Below are positions 49,978 to 58,785 of a stretch of DNA of 64,000 nucleotides, one piece after another (position 1 is the first letter of the stretch; each line of letters begins with the position of its first letter). The DNA is from Sporomusaceae bacterium UBA7701 (lineage in GTDB: Bacteria > Bacillota > Negativicutes > Sporomusales > UBA7701), in NCBI GenBank assembly GCA_002482545.1, contig DLGF01000024.1:34137-98136 (forward strand), read 5' to 3'. Both the position numbers and the translations under genes were made by a program. The notes beneath the pieces were generated by a model that ran no database searches, had not been told where the DNA came from, and was given only the letters and a program-made list of their open reading frames with translations.

Positions 49978-51219
49978 CTATAAGGCAGTGATATAATGCC
50001 TGAGATGATTCAACACGGCGTTGGCCGTGCGGTGTTTGACGGCGGTGCGGGAGCCGGTGAAGGTGTGTTCATGGCCTACGGTGCCGGCGGGTCCGGCGAT
50101 GGCGATGTAGACCAAGCCGACCGGCTTGCCGGGAACAGCGCCGCCCGGGCCGGCAATGCCGGTGACGCCTATGCCGACGACGGTTTTAAAGGCGCTGCGG
50201 ATCCCGTTGGCCATGGCCACGGCGGTTTGTTCGCTGACGGCGCCATGGGCTGCAAGCGTCTCGGCCGGAACCCCGGCGGCGGAAATCTTGATGTCATTAC
50301 TGTAGCATACCACGCTGCCGGTCAGATATTCGGAGCTCCCGGGAATATCGGTGATGCGGCTGCTGACCAGGCCGCCGGTGCAGGATTCGGCAAGGGCCAG
50401 GGTGAGTTTCCGGCGGGCCAGCATTTGCCCGACCGCCTGCTCGATGGTTTCATCGTTTACCCCGAAAATGTAAGACCCGATCCTCTCCCGGATGGTTTTC
50501 TCAATACCGGCGATGCGCTGCTCCGCTTCGGCGGCACAGTCCGCCTTGGCCGTGAGGCGGACGTGAATTTCACCGCTCCGGGCCAGCAGGGCAATGGTTG
50601 GATTGGACTGGCCGAGGATGAGGTCTTTAATCTCATCCTCCAGGGAGGATTCGCCGAGGCCGATGGTGCGCAGCACCTTGGAAAGGATGATTCCCTGGCC
50701 GCCGAACCGGGTATGGAGGTAGGGTGCCACGCCGTCTTCGAACATCCCCTCCATTTCAAAGGGCGGTCCGGGCAGATGGATGACGGTATTCTTTCCGGCT
50801 TCGACAATCACCCCGGGAGCGGTGCCCCGATCATTGTCCAAGACGATGGCCCCCTCCGGCATCATGGCCTGGCGGATATTGCTATCCACCATGGGAATGT
50901 TGCGTTTGGCAAAATAGGCGGCGATCCGTTCTTGGCTCGGCTGGTGCAAAAACAGTTTTCGCCCGAGGAGTTCGGCGGTCACTTCCTTGGTGATGTCGCC
51001 GAGGGTTGGGCCAAGCCCGCCGGTGGTGACGACAATGTCGGCCCGGTCCAGGGCGGTCCGGAGGACCTGACCCATTCGCAGGCGATTGTCCCCCACCGTG
51101 GACTGAAACAGCACGTCAAAACCCAGGGAGTTAAGTTTTTGCGCCAAATAGGCGGCGTTGGTATTGGTGATCTGCCCCAGCAAAAGCTCGGTGCCGGTGC
51201 TGACGATCTCGACGATCAT
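49978..51219 (-). CDS. cinA: CinA: competence/damage-inducible protein, NMN deamidase type
   Basis: The 413-aa protein has the N-terminal MoCF-biosynthesis (COG1058) domain (IVSTGTELLLGQITNTNA, TTGGLGPTLGDITKE) and the C-terminal CinA domain (LALAESCTGGLVSSRITDIPGSSEYLTGSVVCYSN, VGVTGIAGPGG-like GIGVTGIAGPGGA). CinA hydrolyses ADP-ribose and deamidates NMN, recycling pyridine nucleotides. TTGGAGGGAATACC precedes ATG. In Bacillus cinA is next to recA; here the DEAD helicase lies between. Confidence 0.96.
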   Translation of the reverse strand: MIVEIVSTGTELLLGQITNTNAAYLAQKLNSLGFDVLFQSTVGDNRLRMGQVLRTALDRADIVVTTGGLGPTLGDITKEVTAELLGRKLFLHQPSQERIAAYFAKRNIPMVDSNIRQAMMPEGAIVLDNDRGTAPGVIVEAGKNTVIHLPGPPFEMEGMFEDGVAPYLHTRFGGQGIILSKVLRTIGLGESSLEDEIKDLILGQSNPTIALLARSGEIHVRLTAKADCAAEAEQRIAGIEKTIRERIGSYIFGVNDETIEQAVGQMLARRKLTLALAESCTGGLVSSRITDIPGSSEYLTGSVVCYSNDIKISAAGVPAETLAAHGAVSEQTAVAMANGIRSAFKTVVGIGVTGIAGPGGAVPGKPVGLVYIAIAGPAGTVGHEHTFTGSRTAVKHRTANAVLNHLRHYITAL

Positions 51220-51320
51220 GGTATTCCCTCCAAGACACGTTTGCGGTTTATTTTACCAAATTATCCTGCTTTAGGCAAGGCGGCGCGGCGCTTCCCGCGC
51301 AGGCTCTCCCCATTTAACAA

Positions 51321-51350
51321 GGGAATAGCATGCCGCGGCACGCTATTCCC
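51321..51350 (-). terminator. rimO terminator
   Basis: GGGAATAGC and GCTATTCCC arms extend to a 14-bp stem with one mismatch around GC, 11 bp past the rimO stop on the minus strand. Confidence 0.75.
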
Positions 51351-51360
51351 TGGCGCTGCA

Positions 51361-52692
51361 TTATATTTTTTCGGCCAGCAGGTCATAGGCGAAGCCTTGC
51401 AAGATGCGTACGGCAACGATATCTCCGGGTTCAACGCCTGCTGGATTTTCAATATAGACCCGGCCGTCGACGTCGGGCGCTTCCCGGTAGGAACGGCCGA
51501 TGGCCAGCTCTCCCTGATCGTTCTCGCCGAGGCCTTCCACCAGCACTTCCAGAGATTGTCCTTCCAGACTGATATTCCGTTCTTCGGAAATTTTCGCCTG
51601 CAGGGCCATCAGGTTGTGGTACCGTTCCTGTTTTACCTCTTCGGGAATCTGATCGGCCAGGGAAGCGGCCACGGTGTCCTCCTCGCGGGAGTAAGTGAAA
51701 ACGCCGACATGATCAAATTTCTGCTCGGCCACAAAAGCTTCCAGGGCGGCGAAATGTTCCGCCGTCTCGCCGGGAAACCCGACGATGAAGGTGGTGCGGA
51801 TGGCGACGCCGGGGATGGCGGCCCGGATCTTCGCCAGCAGTCTGGCGACGTCCTGCTGGCTGTCGCGGCGGTTCATGGCCTTTAGGATATCATCATGGGC
51901 GTGCTGCAGGGGCAGATCGACATATTTGCAGATCTTGGGCTCCCGGGCCATCAGCTCAATCAGTTCGTCGGAGAACTGGCCGGGGTAACAGTACAGCAGC
52001 CGGATCCATATATCGCCGTCGAGCTTGACCAGTTCCCGCAACAGGTGGGTTAGGCGCGGCTGGCCATATAAATCCTGACCGTAGCTGGTCGTATCCTGAG
52101 CAATCAGGTTAATTTCCCGGGCGCCCCGTGCGATCAGGGTTTCGACCTCAGCCACCACCGACTCGATCGGCCGGCTGCGGAACTTTCCCCGGACCTGCGG
52201 AATAACGCAGTAGGAGCAGCAGTTGCTGCACCCTTCGGCCACCTTTACGTAACTGCTGAAGGGAGGCGTGGTCAGAATTCGCGGCATCGTTTCGTCGTAG
52301 ATGGTATCGGTGTCGCCGATGAGCAGCACGCGCTGGCCGGCCAGAATGGACTGGATGGCTTCGTTGATCCGGTGCCAGGCGCCGGTGCCGATCACCGCGT
52401 CGACTTCGGGCAGTTCGTCCAAAAGCTCCTGCTGATAGCGCTGGCCAAGACAGCCGGCCACCACCAGCCCGCGGCATTTGCCGCCGGTTTTGTATTCGGC
52501 GCTCTGCAAGATGGTGGCGATGGATTCTTCTTTGGCTGTTTCAATAAAACTGCAGGTATTGACAATCAGAATGTCGGCTTCCGCAGGATTGCCGGTAATG
52601 GCAACCCCGCCTTCGGCCAGCATTCCCAGCATGACCTCGGTGTCGACCAGATTCTTGGCGCAGCCCAGGCTAATGAATCCCGCTTTCAGCAC
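51361..52692 (-). CDS. rimO: ribosomal protein S12 methylthiotransferase RimO
   Basis: The 443-aa radical-SAM methylthiotransferase has GFISLGCAKNLVDTEVMLG, NTCSFIETAKEES, VAGCLGQRY (cluster Cys), the SAM motif CSNCCSYCVIPQVRGKFRSR and a C-terminal TRAM domain. It thiomethylates Asp88/89 of S12. GTG 52692 starts the protein as family members do; GGAGG is 11 bases upstream. The solute-binding protein gene ends 17 bp before it. Confidence 0.96.
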   Translation of the reverse strand: MLKAGFISLGCAKNLVDTEVMLGMLAEGGVAITGNPAEADILIVNTCSFIETAKEESIATILQSAEYKTGGKCRGLVVAGCLGQRYQQELLDELPEVDAVIGTGAWHRINEAIQSILAGQRVLLIGDTDTIYDETMPRILTTPPFSSYVKVAEGCSNCCSYCVIPQVRGKFRSRPIESVVAEVETLIARGAREINLIAQDTTSYGQDLYGQPRLTHLLRELVKLDGDIWIRLLYCYPGQFSDELIELMAREPKICKYVDLPLQHAHDDILKAMNRRDSQQDVARLLAKIRAAIPGVAIRTTFIVGFPGETAEHFAALEAFVAEQKFDHVGVFTYSREEDTVAASLADQIPEEVKQERYHNLMALQAKISEERNISLEGQSLEVLVEGLGENDQGELAIGRSYREAPDVDGRVYIENPAGVEPGDIVAVRILQGFAYDLLAEKI

Positions 52693-52709
52693 TCGGTTCG
52701 TTTCCTCCT

Positions 52710-53744
52710 CTATTGGGGACTCAGACGCACGGTTTGGACCCATTTGTCCAGCAGCTTGGCTTTCTGCTCGGCGCTGAGCTTGTCCTCATACTCAAATAAA
52801 TGAATGTTTTTGACATTATAATTTTTATAGGCCCTGGTTTCCGGGTTGGTGGGAATAAGATAGAATCTGTTCTGGGCCAGCACGTCCTGCGCCGGGTCCT
52901 GAACCAGCCAGTCGATGAATTTCCGGGTCTCGTCGGCGTGGGGCGCCCCCTTCAGAAGACCGGCCCCGGTCAGCAGAAAAGCGGTGCCGTCCTGGGGATA
53001 CAGGATGTCCACCGGGAAGCCGTCCAAGACATAACGCAACGTTTCGCTGTACACGGCAATGCCCATATCGGCCTCGCCGAGCCCCACCGTCCGAGGCGGC
53101 GTGGCCAGAAACTTCGCGTACTGAACAACCCTGGGATGCAGCTTGCCCAAGAGCTCCAGCACCTCTTCCTCACCGTTGACCTCGGCCAGGGTGAACAGCA
53201 GGTTGGCGTAAGCGTCGGCCGCCAGAAAATCGGTGATAACCAGGCGGTAATTGCCCGCCTTGGCTAGGTCGGCCCAAGTGGCGGGAGGCTGGGTCTGCTT
53301 TTTGATGAAATCGCGGTTGGCGGCAAAAATGATCGGGTCATACCACAGGCCCGTCCAGTGATTGCCGGGATCGATAAACCGCCCGGGAATAATATCAATC
53401 CGCTCGGAAGAATAGGGAGCGAGTAATTTATGCTTATTCAATGCGACCAGCGTCTCCCGGCTGGTCAAAACCAGATCGGCGCGCGGGTTGCCGGCTTCGG
53501 TCAAAACTTTGGTGATCAGATCGGCCGGGGCCATGGGGACAACATCGACCCGTACCTTGGCTTGCTTCTCGTATTCCTGAGCGAGGACCGCGGCCTGCTC
53601 TACCGGAATGGTTGTGTAGAGCATGATGGCTTTGACGCTCTCCGGTTTCTGCTTGTCCGCATAACCGGCAAGAAGAGTCGTCCCGACAACAATGAAGACG
53701 ACCACAAAAAAAGCGAGTAATAGAACCGGTAAATATCGCCGCAT
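52710..53744 (-). CDS. orphan ABC-type solute-binding protein (AfuA/iron or polyamine type)
   Basis: The 344-aa protein has an uncleaved-looking N-terminal hydrophobic segment (LPVLLLAFFVVVFIVVGTTLLAG) and a family II periplasmic-binding fold (AIMLYTTIPVEQAAVLAQEYEKQAKVRVDVV, GLWYDPIIFAANRDF, GEADMGIAVYSE). No lipobox Cys is visible, so it is probably tethered by the signal anchor. No ATPase or permease is nearby. GAAGGAGG precedes ATG. It ends 17 bp before rimO and may be co-transcribed with it. Confidence 0.82.
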   Translation of the reverse strand: MRRYLPVLLLAFFVVVFIVVGTTLLAGYADKQKPESVKAIMLYTTIPVEQAAVLAQEYEKQAKVRVDVVPMAPADLITKVLTEAGNPRADLVLTSRETLVALNKHKLLAPYSSERIDIIPGRFIDPGNHWTGLWYDPIIFAANRDFIKKQTQPPATWADLAKAGNYRLVITDFLAADAYANLLFTLAEVNGEEEVLELLGKLHPRVVQYAKFLATPPRTVGLGEADMGIAVYSETLRYVLDGFPVDILYPQDGTAFLLTGAGLLKGAPHADETRKFIDWLVQDPAQDVLAQNRFYLIPTNPETRAYKNYNVKNIHLFEYEDKLSAEQKAKLLDKWVQTVRLSPQ

Positions 53745-53875
53745 AGTTGCCTCCTTCTATTATGACAACTACCACTATACCCTGTAATGATTCGCTGCGC
53801 AACCCAAAAATCCTACCAGAAAAAGGATTTTACCGTTCCGGCGGCAATTTTCGCCGTCTCCGGACCCCGCACTAA

Positions 53876-53902
53876 AGCCCCAAGGATCGCATTCTTGGGG
53901 CT
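53876..53902 (-). terminator. terminator after the 132-aa gene
   Basis: AGCCCCAAG and CTTGGGGCT arms with an imperfect centre lie about 30 bp past the stop, with TTTAG after on the minus strand. Confidence 0.65.
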
Positions 53903-53930
53903 CGGGGATATTAATATGGGGTTGGCACGG

Positions 53931-54329
53931 CTAAACCACCGTGATAGGATAGGTGGCGGAATGGATGACGTTATCGCCGGAATCGGCCAGAGAAACCCTT
54001 AGTTCATAAACCCCTTCATAGGTGAAGTCGACATTTTCCAGCAGTAAACTGTTCACTTGGCGATAGGTGCTGTTTTCCAGGGAAAAGGGACCGATTTCCC
54101 CGCTGGCGACCACCCGCCCGTCAGGAGCGACAATTTCGGTTTTTTCCTTATACCACGCGCCGTACTCCGCACCTTCCTGACCGCGCCAGATGGTCAGCAC
54201 GGTGAAGGGCTGAGAATACCCCATCGTATATTGGGTGAATTCGTGATGGATGTTATGCCGGCCTTCGGCGTCGGTGGTAACTCCTTCGCACAGCAGCGCG
54301 GCCTGAAGATAAGGCTGGTTATGCTCCAT
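53931..54329 (-). CDS. hypothetical beta-sandwich protein, possibly DUF6941-like
   Basis: The 132-aa product (MEHNQPYLQAALLCEGVTTDAEGRHNIHHEF ...) is rich in beta strands and ends with a section like an immunoglobulin-type domain (NVDFTYEGVYELRVSLADSGDNVI). It resembles DUF6941, whose function is unknown; this match is from memory and weak. ATG 54329 follows GGAGGATCGCC. A longer in-frame stretch to 54653 runs into the divergent gene and was rejected. Confidence 0.65.
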   Translation of the reverse strand: MEHNQPYLQAALLCEGVTTDAEGRHNIHHEFTQYTMGYSQPFTVLTIWRGQEGAEYGAWYKEKTEIVAPDGRVVASGEIGPFSLENSTYRQVNSLLLENVDFTYEGVYELRVSLADSGDNVIHSATYPITVV

Positions 54330-54440
54330 GGCGATCCTCCACTTGCTCTCGGCGTTGTATTTTCTAGTTAAGTTATTCCCAGCACCGGTGAAATTATGTA
54401 TAATGATAACGATGACGAATAGGAAAGGCAGTGATCGCGC

Positions 54441-54836
54441 GTGCAGAAATTCCGCCCTTCTTGGTTGTCCCTGTTTGACGCCCGGCTGACGTTGGGTTTG
54501 ATTGTCACTATCACCTTTATGGGAATACTGGCGGCCGGCAACCTCATTCAACTGGTCCAGGCCTTCTTGGCCGGCAATACCCTGATGGCCCTGCAGAATG
54601 CCTTGTCGGCGATTTTGTACGCGGTTCCCGCCTGGGGACTGCTCAAGGTGCAAAGATGGGCCCGGCTGTTTGAGATCATTTGGTCCGTCCTCATGGTTTT
54701 ACTGGGGATCGTTGTTATCACCCAATCGATCGTTACCGGCGCCATCATCGTCATCACCCACGGAATGATTGCTTTGTATCTTATGTCGAAAAAATGCCGC
54801 AAGGTTTTTTACCCCGAACTTTCTCCCGATTCCTGA
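54441..54836 (+). CDS. small polytopic membrane protein, 131 aa
   Basis: Four hydrophobic segments (from LTLGLIVTITFMGILAA to AIIVITHGMIALYLM) are followed by a short basic tail. GTG 54441 has only a weak ribosome-binding site (AAGG). Divergent from the 132-aa gene and followed by a strong terminator. No family recognised. Confidence 0.65.
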   Translation: MQKFRPSWLSLFDARLTLGLIVTITFMGILAAGNLIQLVQAFLAGNTLMALQNALSAILYAVPAWGLLKVQRWARLFEIIWSVLMVLLGIVVITQSIVTGAIIVITHGMIALYLMSKKCRKVFYPELSPDS

Positions 54837-54847
54837 TACATGGCAGA

Positions 54848-54883
54848 ACAAGCCAGGGTCAACGGACCCTGGCTTGTTTTTTT
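54848..54883. terminator. bidirectional terminator
   Basis: A 13-bp stem (54848-54860 with 54865-54877) and a T run to 54883 separate converging genes. The left arm overlaps the YgiQ stop codon. Confidence 0.88.
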
Positions 54884-56751
54884 GCCGCCTTATTCCGTCC
54901 CGGCGGCAGCGGCCGTTTTTTGCCGCCGACGGCCGCTGGGGGCCCTGCTGGCCGTTCCCGGGGCGGGCGAACGAGACACTTGGGGCCGAAGCCGATCAGG
55001 TCCTGACGGCCGGCCTTTCGCAACGCCTCGATCACCAGGTCGTAATTTTTCGGGTTGCGGAATTGGAGCAGCGCCCGTTGCAGACGTTTTTCGTGCGGGT
55101 CTTTGGCTACATGCACCCGCTCTCCGGTCAGCGGGTGGATACCCGTATAGTACATGCAGGTAGACAGGCTGCCGGGCGTCGGGATGAAATCCTGAACCTG
55201 CTCCGGGTGGTAGTTCATGTCCCGGAGAAATTCCGCCATCTCGACGGCTTCCGGCAAGCCCGCCCCGGGATGGCTCGACATCAGATAAGGCACCAGGTAC
55301 TGTTCCTTGCCCAGTTTTTGGTTCATGCGCCGGAAGGCCTCGGCGAAGCGAAGATAGACCTCTTTGCCCGGCTTGCCCATGAGCCGGGTGACTTTCGGCG
55401 AAATGTGCTCCGGCGCGATCTTGAGCTGGCCGCTGACATGATGCTGGCAAAGCTCCCGCAAGAATTCGGAGTCGCCTGAAGCCAACAGGTAATCGTAGCG
55501 AAGACCTGAACGGATAAACACCTTTTTGACCCCCGGGAGGCTTCGCAGGTCCCGCAACAGGGCCAGATAGTCGGCATGGCCGGTCCTGAGGTTCTGACAC
55601 GGTCCCGGGTGCAGGCACTGGCGGCCGCGGCAGGTTCCCCGCTCGGCCTGTTCCTGGCAGGCCGGCAGCCGGAAATTGGCGGTCGGCCCGCCGACGTCAT
55701 GGATATAGCCCTTAAAATCCGGCAGCCGGGTAAGAATTTCAGCCTCCTTCAGGATGGATTCCCGGCTCCTCGGCTGGATAATCCGTCCCTGATGGGAAAC
55801 AATCGCGCAGAAGGAACAACCGCCAAAGCACCCCCGGTGGCTGACCAGGCTGAATTTGACCTCCTGGATCGCAGGAACGCCCCCTGCCGCTTCGTAGCTC
55901 GGATGATAGGCGCGGCGGTACGGCAGATCATAAATTTCGTCCATTTCCGCGACGGTCAGGGGCGCGGCCGGTGGATTCTGCACAACGTAAAATTCGCCGT
56001 GTCTCTGGACAACCGGCTTGCCCCGGATGGGGTCCTGCTCCAGATACTGGAGGCGAAAGGCTTCGGCAAAGGCCTGTTTGCTGGCGCTGACCGTCTCATA
56101 GTCGGGAACCTCCACCTCATCCCAGAGATGCTCCAGCGATTCCGCCAGGTAGCAAGTCCCGTGGACATTCCGGATGTCCCTGACCGGGAAGCCTGCCGCC
56201 AGTTGGCCGGCGATCTCCCTGACCTGCCGCTCGCCCATGCCATAGACCAAGAGGTCGGCGCGGCAGTCGACCAGGATGGAGCGGCGCACGCTATTTGACC
56301 AGTAATCGTAATGGGCGAAGCGGCGAAGACTGGCTTCGATTCCGCCGATGATGAGGGGGATGTCCTTCCAAGCTTCCCGAATCCGGTTGGCGTAAACGAT
56401 TGTTGCCCGTTCGGGGCGCCGTCCCGCCGCCCCGCCGGGGGAATAATGATCCGCGCTGCGGAATTTCTTCGCCGCAGTAAACTTGTTCAACATCGAATCG
56501 AGGTTACCGGCGGTGACCAATACGCCCAGGCGGGGTTTGCCCAGCTTCTTGAAGTCGGCGGTGGAGCGCCAGTCCGGCTGGGCGATGATCCCTACCCGCC
56601 ACCCCTCTTTTTCTAAGAGCCGGCCGAGAATCGCCGGGCCGAAACTGGGATGATCGACATAGGCGTCGCCGCTGACGATCAAAAAGTCGAGCCGGTCCCA
56701 GCCCCGTTTCGTCATATCTTCTTTGGACAGTGGTAAAAAGTCGTCTGCCAT
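54859..56751 (-). CDS. YgiQ-family radical SAM protein
   Basis: The 630-aa protein has the YgiQ N-terminus ([25 protein letters not shown]), the radical-SAM motif [18 protein letters not shown] and a C-terminal cysteine-rich region ([21 protein letters not shown]) typical of the family. The substrate is unknown. A basic Pro/Lys tail ends the protein. ATG 56751 follows GGAGTG. Confidence 0.93.
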   Translation of the reverse strand: MADDFLPLSKEDMTKRGWDRLDFLIVSGDAYVDHPSFGPAILGRLLEKEGWRVGIIAQPDWRSTADFKKLGKPRLGVLVTAGNLDSMLNKFTAAKKFRSADHYSPGGAAGRRPERATIVYANRIREAWKDIPLIIGGIEASLRRFAHYDYWSNSVRRSILVDCRADLLVYGMGERQVREIAGQLAAGFPVRDIRNVHGTCYLAESLEHLWDEVEVPDYETVSASKQAFAEAFRLQYLEQDPIRGKPVVQRHGEFYVVQNPPAAPLTVAEMDEIYDLPYRRAYHPSYEAAGGVPAIQEVKFSLVSHRGCFGGCSFCAIVSHQGRIIQPRSRESILKEAEILTRLPDFKGYIHDVGGPTANFRLPACQEQAERGTCRGRQCLHPGPCQNLRTGHADYLALLRDLRSLPGVKKVFIRSGLRYDYLLASGDSEFLRELCQHHVSGQLKIAPEHISPKVTRLMGKPGKEVYLRFAEAFRRMNQKLGKEQYLVPYLMSSHPGAGLPEAVEMAEFLRDMNYHPEQVQDFIPTPGSLSTCMYYTGIHPLTGERVHVAKDPHEKRLQRALLQFRNPKNYDLVIEALRKAGRQDLIGFGPKCLVRPPRERPAGPPAAVGGKKRPLPPGRNKAAKKQARVR

Positions 56752-56860
56752 GGCGTACACTCCGTAATCCGTCAGATTTGCAAAAAAAAGCGAAGCTGCT
56801 CAAGACCGCTTGGGTAGCGTTCCCTACCCGTCCCGGCGTTGGCAGCGTTTTGGCTGGGGG

Positions 56861-57670
56861 TCATGGGGTATTGGTAGTATTGGCGGAAAAAGTTTTGGTT
56901 ATGACGTCGCCGGCATCGCCCAGTTTTCCCTGCAGCTGGCCGTTATAGGTCAGCTCGATGCCGGCGGCGTTGCCGACATGGACGGTGAGGCTTCTATCGG
57001 CGCTCCAGGTCAGCGTCTCGCCCACCTTGGGAATGCCTTCGTACACTTCCTTGCCGTCGGCCACCGCCCGCGTCCAGCACTCAGCGGTAAACTTGGCGAC
57101 AACGACAATTGGTTTAGCCTGGGCCGGCGGTTTTTGCGGCGTTGCCGGGACGGGCGCCGGTGCCGGCGTCGGAACCGGCGCAGGTTGCGCGGCCTTGGGC
57201 GGCGGTTGGGGAACGCTCGGCTGCTTGGGCGCCGGTCCGAAGAATTCCATGGCCGCCCAGGCTGCTCCACCGACCAGCAGCAGAACAACCACACCGATTA
57301 CCACCCAGCGGACCGCCGAGCCGCCGGATTTCTCCTGACGCCGCTCGGTTCGGGCCGAAGGCGGCGTAGCGGCGGACGGGGCCGATGAAACCGGGCCGGC
57401 CGTTGTCGGAGTCTGGGGGACAGGCGGCTGCGGCGCCTGGTTCTGACGGTAAAGCTCCATCATATTCTGCGGGTTTAAGCCTAAGAAGCTGGCGTAATTG
57501 CGGATGAAGCCCTTGAGATATACTTCTCCCGGCAGGATGGAATAATTGCCGTCTTCAATCGCCTGGATATAGAGCGCCCGAATGCTGGTAGCCTTTTCTA
57601 TATCCTTGACGGATAAACCTTGCTTTTCCCTCTCGGTGCGTAATACTTCCCCAACAGTTTGCAAAACCAT
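56861..57670 (-). CDS. rodZ: RodZ-like cell-shape protein
   Basis: The 269-aa protein has an N-terminal HTH_25 domain (VGEVLRTEREKQGLSVKDIEKATSIRALYIQAIEDGNY), a membrane span (about residues 120-142), an Ala/Pro-rich periplasmic linker and a C-terminal DUF4115 beta domain (ECWTRAVADGKEVYEGIPKVGETLTW). RodZ links MreB to the wall-elongation machinery. The start overlaps the mnmH stop (TAATG). Confidence 0.92.
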   Translation of the reverse strand: MVLQTVGEVLRTEREKQGLSVKDIEKATSIRALYIQAIEDGNYSILPGEVYLKGFIRNYASFLGLNPQNMMELYRQNQAPQPPVPQTPTTAGPVSSAPSAATPPSARTERRQEKSGGSAVRWVVIGVVVLLLVGGAAWAAMEFFGPAPKQPSVPQPPPKAAQPAPVPTPAPAPVPATPQKPPAQAKPIVVVAKFTAECWTRAVADGKEVYEGIPKVGETLTWSADRSLTVHVGNAAGIELTYNGQLQGKLGDAGDVITKTFSANTTNTP

Positions 57671-58713
57671 TACCCCCTTAAGGTATTTAAGTATTCGATT
57701 ATCTCAGAAGACGCCCGGTCGATATCTTCGGCCTCCACAATCCGATCAAAGGCAGACGGGGCGGCTTGTTCATAGCCGTACAGCGGATCATAATAATCGG
57801 TCAGCAAGGTGCGAACCACCTCCCGCACTCTTCCGGCGGCGAAAGCTTCAAGCAGTTGGTCGGTTCTGGCTTTGCCGAGCCGCTTGGCCAGCGCGGCGAT
57901 GCTGGAAATGGTCTCCTCCCGGTGATTGTCCTCGATATCCACATATTCATCAATCAAGCGCGAAACCCGGGTTTCCACGCCGGCGCGGACTAAAACCTTC
58001 TTCCCTTGCTGCATCCCCTGGTACAGCACCTCCGGGAGATAGACGTTGCCGATTCGCTTACTCTCGCATTCGACTACGATAAAGGGCTGGTCATTTAACC
58101 GGGACAGTTCCATGAGCAGCAGAGCGTCGAAATTCTGAGCCGTTTGAGGCCGGCCCAGCCCGATCTGACCGAAAACCGATCCCCGATGATTCGCGAGAGC
58201 TTCCAGATCGATAACCGGAAGGCCGGCCTGTTCCAGTCTTTTCAGCATCGCGGTCTTCCCTACGCCGGTGGAACCGCTCAGGACGACCACCGTCGGACGA
58301 AGCCGGAAGGCGGCAAGACGTTCGAGCACATATGTACGATAGGCTTTGTAGCCTCCGGCCAGTTGGAAAGCCGGAATATCCATGAGTTCGAGGATGGTGA
58401 CAACGGATTTGGAGCGCATGCCGCCGCGCCAGCAATAGATGATAACCGGCCGGCCGGTCCGGCAGTGAGCGCGGATTTGGCTGACTAATTCCGGAAGTTT
58501 TCCGGCAACGATGCTCAAGCCCTGTTGTTTGGCCTGCTCCGGCCCCACAGTCCGGTAAGTTGTTCCCACGGCGCAGCGTTCCGCGTCATCCAGCAAGGGA
58601 AGGCTGATGGCGCCGGGGATGCAGCCCTGGCGATACTCGCAGGGCGACCGCATGTCGATAAAGATTGGATTGTCAAGCTGGAGTGCGTCTTCTAAGGCGA
58701 TAACTCTAGGCAA
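57670..58713 (-). CDS. mnmH: tRNA 2-selenouridine synthase MnmH (SelU)
   Basis: The 347-aa protein has an N-terminal rhodanese domain (active-site Cys in YCWRGGMRSKS) and a P-loop domain (GSTGVGKTAMLKRLE). It replaces S by Se at U34 of certain tRNAs through geranylated intermediates, using selenophosphate. Near full length. TTG 58713 follows GGTGAA. It suggests the host uses selenium. It shares its transcript with rodZ. Confidence 0.94.
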   Translation of the reverse strand: MPRVIALEDALQLDNPIFIDMRSPCEYRQGCIPGAISLPLLDDAERCAVGTTYRTVGPEQAKQQGLSIVAGKLPELVSQIRAHCRTGRPVIIYCWRGGMRSKSVVTILELMDIPAFQLAGGYKAYRTYVLERLAAFRLRPTVVVLSGSTGVGKTAMLKRLEQAGLPVIDLEALANHRGSVFGQIGLGRPQTAQNFDALLLMELSRLNDQPFIVVECESKRIGNVYLPEVLYQGMQQGKKVLVRAGVETRVSRLIDEYVDIEDNHREETISSIAALAKRLGKARTDQLLEAFAAGRVREVVRTLLTDYYDPLYGYEQAAPSAFDRIVEAEDIDRASSEIIEYLNTLRG

Positions 58714-58785
58714 TTATATTCACCCACGGTAATCATACTATATTTTATTCTGCCCACGTTGGCGGCAAAAACATCAGGGGCGGCG

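Noticed and set aside
48412..51885. Two long plus-strand frames (523 and 629 codons) opposite the DEAD helicase, cinA and rimO
   Set aside because: Both mirror real genes with full motif sets on the minus strand.
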